The notes beneath the pieces were generated by a model. That model did no database searches and was not told the DNA's origin. It saw only the letters and a list, made by a program, of their open reading frames with translations. From CAKZML01 sp963823435 (lineage in GTDB: Bacteria > Pseudomonadota > Gammaproteobacteria > Steroidobacterales > BM003), in assembly GCA_963823435.1 (NCBI GenBank), contig CAWGLN010000001.1, positions 62,001 to 126,000 of the forward strand: a stretch of DNA of 64,000 bases, in the 5' to 3' direction. Positions 18,572 through 27,177 of the stretch are shown piece after piece. The stretch's first letter is position 1; every line of letters begins with the position of its first letter. The position numbers were made by a program, and so were the translations under genes.

Positions 18572-19294
18572 ATGCGTACCTTCCTGCGACTGGAGTTTCT
18601 GTACCACCAGACCATCAGCCACGCCGAACACGAGGGTAGCTGGGCAACACGGGCCGCCGTGCAGGGCGTACTCGAGATACTCGCGATTCTCGGCCGGGGA
18701 GACCTGCGCAGTGAAGTACTGAAGGAACTGGAGCGACACACGATTGCCATGACCCAACTGCAATCCCGTCCCGGTGTGGACACCGGTCGCCTGCAATCGG
18801 TGTTGAGGAACCTGGGCGAATTACGTAACCGACTGAATGAGGGCGGCGCACACTACCTGTCACCGCTGAAGGACAACGAATTCCTAAGCGCAATCAAGCA
18901 CCGCAGCGCCATACCCGGTGGCACCTGTGAGTTTGACCTGCCGGAGTACAGTCACTGGCTACGCCAACCTTACGCGGAGCGTCTGGCGAAACTCGAGACC
19001 TGGATGAGTGTGCTAAGACCCCTGTGCGACAGCATCGCCGAATTGCTTTGGCTGAATCGCCAGACCTCGGTGTTTACCGAGAAGGAAGCCGAAGGCGGAC
19101 TATTCCAGATGACCATGGAACGGACCGGCAACTATGAACTTGTGCGTATTGCCCTGTCACCGGACACCCACCTTTTTCCCGAGGTCAGCGGTGGAAGCCA
19201 TCGGGTGATCGTACGCTTTCTGAGTCTGGCCGCGGCCGGTTCGCGGCCCCAGCAAACCAGCGAAACGGTCGGCTTTCGAATCAGTTGTATCTAG
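18572..19294 (+). CDS. zapD: Cell division protein ZapD (Z-ring associated)
   Basis: ZapD bundles FtsZ filaments. The 240 residues from ATG 18572 match the family (MRTFLRLEFLYHQ, IPGGTCEFDLPEYSHWL, RFLSLAAAG). The family motif IYEQPLTER lies in frame just upstream of this ATG, but no ordinary start codon precedes it before a stop at 18515. If one G is missing at 18541-18542, the gene would start at ATG 18510. The true gene therefore probably begins near 18510. Its stop TAG joins the end of repeat copy D. Confidence 0.88.
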   Translation: MRTFLRLEFLYHQTISHAEHEGSWATRAAVQGVLEILAILGRGDLRSEVLKELERHTIAMTQLQSRPGVDTGRLQSVLRNLGELRNRLNEGGAHYLSPLKDNEFLSAIKHRSAIPGGTCEFDLPEYSHWLRQPYAERLAKLETWMSVLRPLCDSIAELLWLNRQTSVFTEKEAEGGLFQMTMERTGNYELVRIALSPDTHLFPEVSGGSHRVIVRFLSLAAAGSRPQQTSETVGFRISCI

Positions 19295-19472
19295 GGAGCC
19301 TCCGATCTATTCATGAGCATGTATCTTGCGTCTAAAAGCCCCGGCTTCTGTGTTGCCAATCTTCGTAGGGTGCGTTTTACGCACCGGGCAGAATCAGCCA
19401 CAAATGGTGCACGAAGCTGCACCCTACGCGTAGAAAACCCCTGGCTTCTTCCGAGATAAATTGAGGGCCCCT
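19294..19472 (+). repeat. Copy D of the interspersed element with nested GTGC repeat
   Basis: It begins GGGAGCCTCCGATCTATTC exactly at the zapD stop (TA before it) and ends with GAGATAAATTGAGGGCCCC at 19472, 15 bases before yacG. The left half matches copies E and G. The centre carries a dyad GTAGGGTGCG ... GCACCCTAC (19364-19431) instead of the usual middle. Confidence 0.8.
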
Positions 19473-19487
19473 GGTGGTGCGAACTGA

Positions 19488-19712
19488 ATGAGTATGAAAG
19501 TGGAATGTCCCAACTGCGGAGCCCAGGTGAACTGGACTCCTGAGTCTGCCTGGAAGCCGTTTTGCAGCGAGCGCTGCAAGATGATTGACCTGGGGGCCTG
19601 GTTCAGCGAGGAACGCGCCATACCTGATCCGAAACCGCAGACCGACGAGCAGTGGGATGATGAGGACACCCTGTCCGGCTTCAGTCTGGACGGCGAAGGA
19701 GAGCCTCAATAA
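19488..19712 (+). CDS. yacG: DNA gyrase inhibitor YacG, zinc-binding
   Basis: The protein has 74 residues. It has an FCS-type zinc finger, CPNCGAQVNW ... FCSERCKMIDLG, followed by an acidic tail. YacG binds the GyrB C-terminal region and blocks DNA binding by gyrase. It lies with coaE and zapD as in E. coli. The 3' end overlaps the convergent mutT by 32 bases. ATG 19494 (MKVECPNCG) is an alternative start. Confidence 0.92.
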   Translation: MSMKVECPNCGAQVNWTPESAWKPFCSERCKMIDLGAWFSEERAIPDPKPQTDEQWDDEDTLSGFSLDGEGEPQ

Positions 19713-20073
19713 TCGGCGCATCCGCCTCCAGCAGGTCGACTCCGTGCAACAGTTCAGGTAACACCCATTGCAAGGCCTGGCCCTCGAGGCTGCACGGCAC
19801 GCCCCGGTATTTGGTCACCAGCCAGACATCCAGGTGTACATGCCTGTCACTGTACTGATGCGAGAGTTGCAGCAAGGGTTCGGCTGCCAATACCTCGACA
19901 CCCAGTTCCTCGCGTAATTCCCTGACCAGCCCCTCGCGAGGGTTTTCACCTGACTCCAGCTTGCCACCTGGAAATTCCCAGCGCCCGGCCATGTGGGTAC
20001 CGGGAAGCCGCTGGGCAATTAGCACGGCCGCGTCCTCACTTCTCAGCACGCCCGCCACGACCTTTATTTTCAT
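19681..20073 (-). CDS. mutT: 8-oxo-dGTP diphosphatase MutT (Nudix)
   Basis: MutT hydrolyses 8-oxo-dGTP so that oxidised guanine is not put into DNA. The protein has 130 residues with a complete Nudix box, GGKLESGENPREGLVRELRE followed by ELG (residues about 36-58), and the usual WEFPGGK entry. Unlike some relatives it is not fused to a ThiE-like domain. It lies downstream of secA on the same strand and converges with yacG. Confidence 0.92.
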   Translation of the reverse strand: MKIKVVAGVLRSEDAAVLIAQRLPGTHMAGRWEFPGGKLESGENPREGLVRELREELGVEVLAAEPLLQLSHQYSDRHVHLDVWLVTKYRGVPCSLEGQALQWVLPELLHGVDLLEADAPIIEALLRRPD

Positions 20074-20112
20074 CAGCCGATCCGGGGCCTTGTCAACGCC
20101 ACACCGTGTCGC

Positions 20113-22992
20113 CTAATCAAGCTTGCCGTGGCACTGCTTGAACTTTTTGCCCGAGCCGCATGGGCATGGGCTGTTACGTCCCACCTTTGGATGATCGCGT
20201 ACGAATGGCGCGGCGGCGGCTTCTTCCGGGCGGCTTGGCGCCGCGCCCGCGGAGGAAGGATCGGCATGCTGGAATTCCATGCCTCCGGCGCTTGCCTGGC
20301 GCTGCTTCTCTACCGCATCCACATCTTCCTGGCTGCGCAACTGCACCCTGGACAGGGTGCTGATGACTTCGCGTTTGACCTGCCCCAGCATGGCGGCGAA
20401 CATTTCAAATGCCTCGCGCTTGTATTCCTGCTTGGGGTTCTTCTGGGCGTATCCGCGCAGGTGTATACCCTGGCGCAGGTAGTCCATCGCCGCCAGGTGT
20501 TCGCGCCAGTTCGAGTCCAGCTGCTGCAGCATGATGGCCTTCTCAAAGTGACGAATCACCGGCGCACCAATCGACTCTACTTTCTGCTCGTATAAGCGCG
20601 TCCAGTTCTGACAACCACCTTCTCGCGCAGGGCGTCCTCACTCAGACTGCTGTCCTCACGTAACCAGCCGGCCACATCCAGGCGCGCGCCGAAGTCATGC
20701 TCCAGCACTTGCTCCAGCCCCTGGATTTCCCATTGCTCTTCGGGGCCACCCGGCACAATGAACTTGTCTATTTCAGCGTTGATCACTTCATGCCGCAAAC
20801 CATAGATGCTTTCGGCAATGTCTTCCGCCTCCATCAGTTCGGCGCGCTCACGGTAAATGACCCGACGCTGGTCATTGGCCACGTCATCGTATTCCAGCAA
20901 GGATTTACGTATGTCGAAGTTATGCGCCTCGACCTTGCGCTGGGCGCGCTCGATCTGTCGCGACAGCATCTTGCTTTCGATGGCCTCGCCTTCGCGCATT
21001 CCCACCCGCGACAACATGGCCTTGGTGCGCTCGGGGTCTCCGAAAATGCGCATCAGGTTGTCTTCCATGGACAGGTAGAACCGGCTGGAGCCCGGGTCGC
21101 CCTGGCGACCGGAACGACCTCTTAACTGGTTATCGATGCGTCGGGACTCGTGCCGCTCTGTACCGACAATATGCAGAGCCACCGGCCTCGACTACCTGTT
21201 GATGACGCCGGGCCCAGCGCTCACGCACAGCCGCCCGCTCCTCGTCGGAAACATCCTCGCGCAGATCGGCGAGTTCCGCATCCAGGCTTCCGCCAAGCAC
21301 GATATCCGTGCCGCGACCCGCCATGTTGGTAGCAATGGTGATGGCACCGGGTCGGCCGGCCTGGGCCACGATACCGGCCTCCTGGGCATGCTGCTTGGCA
21401 TTCAATACCTTGTGCGGCAGCTTGGCCTTGTTCATCAACCCATCCAGGTACTCGGAAGCCTCGATGGACGCGGTGCCGACCAGCACGGGCTGATTGCGCG
21501 CCTGGCAATCGCGAATATCATCCAGGATGGCCTCGTACTTGTCCTTCTGGGTCAGGTAGACAAGATCGGGGGCGTCGGCGCGTATCATCGGCTTGTTGGT
21601 GGGAATCACCACCACTTCCAGACCATAGATCTGCTGAAATTCGTAGGCCTCGGTATCCGCGGTGCCGGTCATACCCGCCAGCTTGTCGTACATGCGGAAA
21701 TAATTCTGGAAGGTAATCGAGGCTACCGTCTGGTTCTCCTCCTTTACCTGTACGCCTTCCTTGGCCTCCACCGCCTGGTGCAAACCATCGGACCAGCGCC
21801 GGCCTGGCATGGTGCGACCGGTAAATTCATCCACGATCACAATTTCACCGTCCTTGACGATGTACTCGACATCGTTTCGGAACAGGTGGTGGGCACGCAG
21901 GGCGGCAGTAAGATGGTGCATCAGCCGTATGTTGCCCGCATCGTAAAGACTCTCACCGGCTTTCAACAAACCCGCTTTCCCGAGCAGACTCTCGACCTTG
22001 GCATGACCATCCTCGGTCAGGTAGGCCTGCTTGGATTTCTCGTCAACGGTGAAATCTCCGGGCGGCACGATTTGGACTTGCGGCGGCTTGGCCGTGGGCT
22101 CCATTTCCACCAGGTCGGCACCGGCGGCTTCCGCCTTCTGCATAGCCTCAGTCACGGACATCTCGCCCAGGGAAGAACCATCGATATCCAGCAGCGCAAC
22201 CTTGCCCGCCATGATGTCTTCGTTGCGCTTGGCGCTCGGCCCACCCTTTTGCAGGCTCAACTGCGGCACGATGGCATTCATCCGCACATACAGATCTGTG
22301 CGCTCTTCCGACGGTCCGGAGATGATCAACGGCGTGCGCGCCTCATCGATCAGGATAGAATCCACTTCGTCGACTACCGCGAAAGCCTGGCCGCGCTGTA
22401 CCCGGTCATCCGGTCGAAAGGCGAGATTATCTCTCAGGTAGTCAAAGCCAAACTCGTTGTTGGTTCCGTAGGTGATATCGGCCGCGTAGGCCTCGCGCTT
22501 CTGGGTCGTGTCCTGGCCAGACTGGATCACCCCCACCTTCAATCCCAGGAATTCGAATATCGGCCCCATCCAGCGGGCATCACGTGCAGCCAGGTATTCG
22601 TTCACGGTTACGATGTGTACACCATTTCCCGGCAAGCCATTCAGGTAGGCCGACAAGGTGGACATCAGGGTCTTGCCCTCACCCGTGCGCATTTCTGCGA
22701 TCCTGCCCTGGTGCAAAACGATACCGCCTATGAGCTGCGCATCGAAATGACGCATACCCAGGGTTCGTACCGATGCCTCCCGAACCACGGCAAAGGCCTC
22801 GGACAACAGGTCATCCAGAGTCGTACCCTGCTCCAGGCGCTCGCGGAATTCCTGCGTCTTTGCTCGCAGTTCGTCGTCGGACAAAGCCTGCATTTGCTGT
22901 TCAAGCGAATTGGTCGCAGCGACCAGGCGAGAGAACTTTTTCAGTAGTCGCTGGTTCCGACTTCCGAAAATACTGGTGAAGATTTTTCGCAC
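20113..22992 (-). CDS. secA: Protein translocase ATPase SecA with an IF3-N-like insertion; two frameshifts in this sequence
   Basis: SecA drives preproteins through SecYEG. GTG 22992 gives MRKIFTSIFGSRNQR. Walker A is RTGEGKT (102-108), followed by DEVDSILIDEAR and a preprotein cross-linking domain with about 55 extra residues near 255-312 (see separate entry). An extra base at about 21177 breaks the frame just before GLHIVGTERHESRRIDNQLR, and a missing base near 20600 breaks it before YEQKVESIG. The last part has the HWD sequence MLQQLDSNWREHLAAMDYLR and the zinc SEC-C motif CPCGSGKKFKQCH. Essential in bacteria, so the frameshifts are probably errors. Corrected length about 959 residues against about 900 in E. 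coli. Confidence 0.95.
22063..22221 (-). other. IF3 N-terminal-like domain inserted in SecA
   Basis: Residues about 258-310 of SecA are not SecA-like. They read NEDIMAGKVALLDIDG, then SLGEMSVTEAMQKAEAAG, then DLVEMEPTAKPPQVQIV. Translation factor IF3 has the same order: VRLxxxxG, LGIVSLREALEKAEEAG, DLVEISPNAEPPVCRIM. KAE-AG-DLVE and P-A-PP are shared. SecA resumes at once with DFTVDEKSKQAYLTEDG, so the insertion is in frame. It occupies a loop between NBD1 and the preprotein cross-linking domain that varies in length among SecAs. Similarity is judged by eye from memory of IF3. Confidence 0.75.
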
Positions 22993-23158
22993 GAATTCAT
23001 CCCTTTAGGCCAGAGCCTGTCCGGACCAGGCAGGTCGGCAAGCCGACGCTTAGCAAACCCGCTATTCTAGTTGGTAAGCTCTCGTGTGGGAAATGGTGTC
23101 ATTGAGGTCAAACTTCAAGGGGGGGCGGCGAAATACCTGCATTCCGGCTGAAAAGCCC

Positions 23159-23320
23159 AGGAGCCTCTGATCTATTCATGAACTCGTACACCTGCGGCTA
23201 AAAAATCCAGCTTCTGCGTTGCCAATCTTCGCAATAGAACCACTATTTCGTGCGATTGGCGCCTTGAATCTGACTCTTTTCGCTCGCAATCTACCAAGCC
23301 CAGAATAAATCAGAGCTCCC
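23159..23320 (+). repeat. Copy E of the interspersed element (no nested repeat)
   Basis: About 162 bases in the 327-base gap between the M23 gene and secA. It starts GGAGCCTCTGATCTATTC and ends GAATAAATCAGAGCTCCC, and the ends are imperfect inverted repeats. The centre has GTTGCCAATCTTCGCAATAG ... TGCGATTGGCGCC, a second inner dyad. The right end touches the M23 stop codon. This is the best copy for defining the element without the nested repeat. Confidence 0.85.
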
Positions 23321-24247
23321 TAGTTATCCCTGTGTATGAATTCCAGCGGATTGACTTTGCGCCCATCCCGCAGCACTTCGAAGTGCATATTTGGGCCGGT
23401 TGCGCGGCCCGATTGCCCCATCAGCGCGATGACTTCGCCCTTGTCTACCTGATCGCCCACGGCCACCTTGTTTTCCTTGTTATGCGCGTAGCGAGTAACC
23501 AATCCGTTGCCGTGATTGACTTCCACCAGCTGGCCATAGCCATGGCGGTTACCCGCCCAGGAAACTACGCCCGCGCCCACAGCAACGATTTCCGCACCAC
23601 TGCGGCCCGCAAAATCGATGCCCCAGTGCATCGCGTCCTTACCGGTGAAGGGGTCGGTGCGCTTGCCGAACTGCGAGGACATCCAGCCGGATTTTACCGG
23701 GCGACCGTGGGGCGACACCTGTTCGTTCAGGTTCCGGTCCAGCAACAGGTTCTCCAGCACTCCAAGCTGCAACTGACGATCGGCAATACGACTCTCAAGC
23801 TCATGCAGACGTTGATTCAGATCCGGAACCTGGACCGATTGCACATCAATGCCGGGCTCCGGCCCACCTAGAGCCGGGGGAGTATCAAAATCGAATTCAC
23901 CGTCATCCAGCTTGCCCATCTTGGTCAGGCGACGGCCCAGGGTGTCCAGACGAATAATATGTGCGTTGGCCTCGGCCATGCGTATGGCCAGCGCATCTAT
24001 TACTTCCTGATTGCTGTCCCTTGCAGCGACCACTTCCTGTTTCTGAACCTGCAATTCCTCACGCAGGGACTCCAGCTGAACCACCGGCTCAAGAGTCCGG
24101 GTCCGGTATCCCAGCGCATACCCGGCGCCCAGGCCGGTCAAAACCAGGAAGCCCGAGCACCAACCCGATACAGGCAATGGTGAGCGGGGACTTCAAACTG
24201 ATCGGTCGCGCAGGAAGGTGGCGGCTGGAAAGAAAAATAATATTCAT
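23320..24247 (-). CDS. M23 family murein endopeptidase, membrane-anchored; frameshifted near the N-terminus
   Basis: LytM-type Zn endopeptidase of the envelope, about 308 residues after correction. ATG 24247 gives a basic leader and a transmembrane helix (LTIACIGLVLG | FLVLTGLGAGYALGY), joined by an extra base near 24151. A coiled-coil region (about 65-170) leads to the M23 domain: HWGIDFAGRSGAEI with the zinc His and Asp, and GPNMHFEVLRDG with HxH-type ligands (TRYAH, MHFEV). It cuts peptide cross-links or, if inactive, activates amidases; the ligands suggest it is active. A GEMM riboswitch precedes it. In Pseudomonas the gene next to secA has the same product. Confidence 0.88.
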
Positions 24248-24360
24248 CGGGCGACAGACTCCCCGCACCGGCTAGCTTCGACAGACCTTGCGTTCACGCA
24301 CGCGTAAGCCTGCGGGACACATTCCCGACAGCGGCAGACCATATTTTCTTGTTGTCGTCA

Positions 24361-24450
24361 CTCTGGTAACCCCGCTATCCCTGGTACCGTACCCCTGGAT
24401 CGGTGGCTTTGCGACCCCACCTTTCGATGGGTATGCCCTTGTTCAGGCTG
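24361..24450 (-). ncRNA. Cyclic di-GMP-I riboswitch (GEMM-I) upstream of the M23 peptidase
   Basis: On the minus strand the sequence runs AACAAGGGCATACC, then a GAAA-capped hairpin (CCATCGAAAGGTGG), then GGTCGCAAAGCCACCG, and closes with GGGATAGCGGGGTTACC. These are the hallmark blocks of the GEMM-I aptamer (AGGGCAAACC, CGAAAG, CGCAAAGCC, GGTAGCGGGGTTACC in the Vibrio Vc2 RNA). It ends about 114 bases before the ATG at 24247. A hairpin CGGGA-ATGTG-TCCCG between aptamer and gene may be part of the expression platform. The position of the ligand-stacking A of Vc2 (GGGACGC) appears as U here. Confidence 0.85.
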
Positions 24451-24521
24451 TTACTATGCCTAAGGTAGGACAGCCAATTACAATTATGTAAGCTCAAAAC
24501 TGAGAACCAATTCACCCCACG

Positions 24522-24828
24522 ATGGCACGCGAACCAAGAAACCTGGCCGATATCCTTTCCGACCCACGCTCTGCCCTGGGCCGACTGGTGGCCGGTGCAG
24601 AACAGCACAAGACATTGATAACCCAGGTTAAATCCTGTCTTGACCCGGAACTGGCCAGCGCACCTGATCGGGGTAAACACGAAGGACGAGACCTTAATAC
24701 TGCTAAGTGACTCGGCCGCCTGGGCAACCCGCCTGCGCTTCGCCGGTGGCGAACTGTGCGCTCAACTGGAGCAACGTTATAAGCTCAAGCTGAGACAGGT
24801 CAGGGTAAAGGTTCGCGGACCCGAATAG
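24522..24828 (+). CDS. DciA-like DUF721 protein, frameshifted
   Basis: DciA/DUF721 proteins help load the replicative helicase DnaB in bacteria without DnaC. The first half (REPRNLADILSDPRSALGRL ... QVKSCLDPELA) and the second half (HLIGVNTKDETLILLSDS, then AAWATRLRF) lie in two frames joined by one extra base near 24660. The corrected length is about 101 residues. The second half has the core KH-like pattern of the family. It stands next to lpxC and the M23 gene as in Pseudomonas. Convergent with lpxC. The name dciA is inferred from family and location. Confidence 0.75.
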
Positions 24829-24866
24829 TCAGGGCAGCCAAGACCCAGGGAATTCCAAAAAAACGT

Positions 24867-25780
24867 CTAGTACGCGGTGACCGGATTCGTGTACGCCAGG
24901 GGTGATGCTTCCGGACTCTTGAACGTCACCAGTTCCCAGGCATCCTGCCGGGACAACAGTTCCCTCACCAGGGCGACATTCAAGGCATGTCCTGCCTTGT
25001 ATCCACTGAACTTGCCAATCAACGCATGCCCGCAAAGGTAAAGGTCTCCCAGGGCATCCAGGATTTTGTGTTTCACAAACTCGTCCTGATAGCGCAACCC
25101 GTCCTCGTTGAGGATACGGTAGTCATCCAGCACGATGGCATTGTCCATGGTGCCGCCAAGGGTCAGGTTCCTTGCACGCAGGGCTTCAATATCACGCATG
25201 AAGCCGAAGGTACGGGCTCGACTGATTTCTCGCAGGAAGGCCGCAGAAGAAAAATCGAGCGTGGCCTGCTGGGGAAGTTTCTTGAAGGCGGGATGATCAA
25301 ACTCAATCGCGAAATTGAGCTGGTACCCATTATGGGGCTCGAACTGCGCCCACTTGTCACCGTCCTCCACGCGCAAGGTCTGCTTGATGCGGATCATGCG
25401 CTTGGGGGCTTTTTGTTCTTCTATACCTGCTGACTGGATCAGGAAAACAAACGGGCCCGCACTGCCGTCCATGATGGGAACTTCAGCGGCGCTCAGGTCG
25501 ACAAAGGCATTATCAACACCCAGGCCGGCAAAGGCTGACATAAGGTGTTCAATAGTCGCAACCTTGACGCCGTCCTTATGCAGGGTGGTGCCCAACATGG
25601 TATCGCCCACCAGCTCGGCGCTGGCAGGCAAATCCACCGGGCGACTCAAGATCCACGCGACGGAATACGATGCCCGTGTTCACCGGAGCCGGACGCAGGG
25701 TCATGTAGACTTTCTGCCCCGAATGCAGTCCGATGCCGGTAGCCCGGATCTTGGTTTTCAAACTTCTCTGTCTCGAGCAT
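24867..25780 (-). CDS. lpxC: UDP-3-O-acyl-N-acetylglucosamine deacetylase LpxC, with two frameshifts
   Basis: LpxC does the committed step of lipid A synthesis. ATG 25780 has AGGAGG 7 bases upstream. An extra base near 25774 (correcting to MLRQRSLKTKIRATG) and another near 25648 (correcting to RRVDLSRPVDLPAS) restore 303 residues, close to E. coli LpxC. Zinc ligands are visible: TIEHLMSAF, and HKILDALGDL with the second His and Asp. GHALIGKFSGYKAGH carries the catalytic His. It ends the dcw cluster downstream of ftsZ. Confidence 0.93.
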
Positions 25781-25991
25781 TCAAATGCCTCCTGACATTT
25801 CGACAGCCACTGCTCACGTTACCGTTCAGTGGGGTCGTCACCACCGGTCTCCGGGCACACAAATGCGGCCCTAACCGGCGTATTGGTCACGTAAGCTACC
25901 ATAACCACGAAATGTCATACAAGGAACTGATTCCCTTGACTTTGCTGCTCTGCTCCAAAACCCGGGCGTCGTCAATTTGCGACAAATACGG

Positions 25992-27138
25992 CTAATCCGC
26001 CTGCCTACGTAGGAAAGCCGGGATGTCCAGCATCTCATCGCTGCCGCCAAAGCTGGGTGCACGTCCACTTTCACCCTGTCTTTGGCGACGGCGAATTGCC
26101 GGCTCATCGTAGTTTGGCGTCCCGCCATCGGTCCCGGTTGCGCGCACTACCTGGATGCGGGGCTGCTCTGCCCTGGCGACAGGCTGGCCCAATCCGGTGG
26201 CCACTACCGTCACCCGCAACATGTCACCCATTTCAGGATCGATTACCGTACCCAGCACAACCGTCGCGTCCTCCGAAGCGAAGGCCTTCACTATCTCGCC
26301 CACTTCCTGCAACTCACCGATGGACAAGGACTCGCCTGCCGTCACGTTCACCAGGATACCGTTCGCACCCTGTAAATTGACGTCTTCAAGTAGCGGACTG
26401 GAGATGGCTGCCTCAGCCGCCTCGCTGGCCCGGCCCTCACCGGTAGCCTGGCCACTACCCATCATGGCCATACCCATCTCGGACATCACCGTGCGCACGT
26501 CAGCGAAATCGACGTTGATCAAGCCGGGACGGGTAATCAGTTCGGCAATACCCTGGACCGCACCCTGGAGTACTTCGTTCGCCTTGCCGAAAGCCGACAA
26601 CAAAGAGGTACTGGGTCCCAGAACCGAAAGCAGTTTTTCGTTGGGAATGGTGATTAGAGAGTCCACGTACTTGCCCAACTCGGCCAGACCCTGGTCGGCG
26701 ATGCGATTACGCTTGCCGCCTTCCATGTCGAAGGGCCGGGTGACGACGGCCACGGTCAGGATGCCCAGTTCCTTGGCGATCTGCGCCACCACCGGTGCCG
26801 CGCCCGTGCCGGTGCCACCGCCCATTCCGGCGGTGATGAACAGCATGTCGGAACCCTGAATCGATTCCAGGATACGGTCGCGGTCTTCCATGGCCGCCTG
26901 CCTGCCCAGTTCGGGATCGGCCCCGGCGCCCAGACCCTTGGTGATATTGCAGCCGATCTGAATCGACGTTTTCACGTCGGTATTACGCAGCGCCTGCGAA
27001 TCCGTGTTGACACAAATGAACTCCACACCCGTCGATGCCGGAGAGACGCATGTGCTTCACGGCGTTGCCGCCGCCACCCCCCACACCGATGACCTTGATT
27101 ACAGCGTTTTGGCTGTATGCGTCCATTAATTCGAACAT
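25992..27138 (-). CDS. ftsZ: Cell division GTPase FtsZ, frameshifted near the N-terminus
   Basis: FtsZ is the tubulin-like GTPase that forms the Z ring. ATG 27138 gives MFELMDAYSQNAVIKVIGVG, then GGGGNAVKHMRLSGIDG; one extra base near 27029 (ACACCC on plus) shifts the frame before VEFICVNTDSQALR. The corrected product has 381 residues. The tubulin signature GGGTGTGAAPVVA, the T7 loop and the C-terminal peptide LDIPAFLRRQAD, which binds FtsA and ZapD, are intact. It lies 39 bases after ftsA. An error in the sequence is much more likely than loss of ftsZ. Confidence 0.95.
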
Positions 27139-27177
27139 TTTTTTATACTCCTTTGACGACCCACTGACTGAATACGA

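Noticed and set aside
22063..22221. The IF3-like segment as a separate infC gene or an assembly chimera
   Set aside because: It has no start or stop of its own and both sides continue SecA without a break in frame; only the N-domain pattern is present, not the IF3 C-terminal domain.
17581..27030. Programmed ribosomal frameshifting as a shared mechanism in pilD, coaE, secA, dciA, lpxC and ftsZ
   Set aside because: The sites share no slippery heptamer or downstream structure, occur at unrelated places in the proteins, and are almost all simple one-base insertions clustered in one stretch. Sequence error explains them better.
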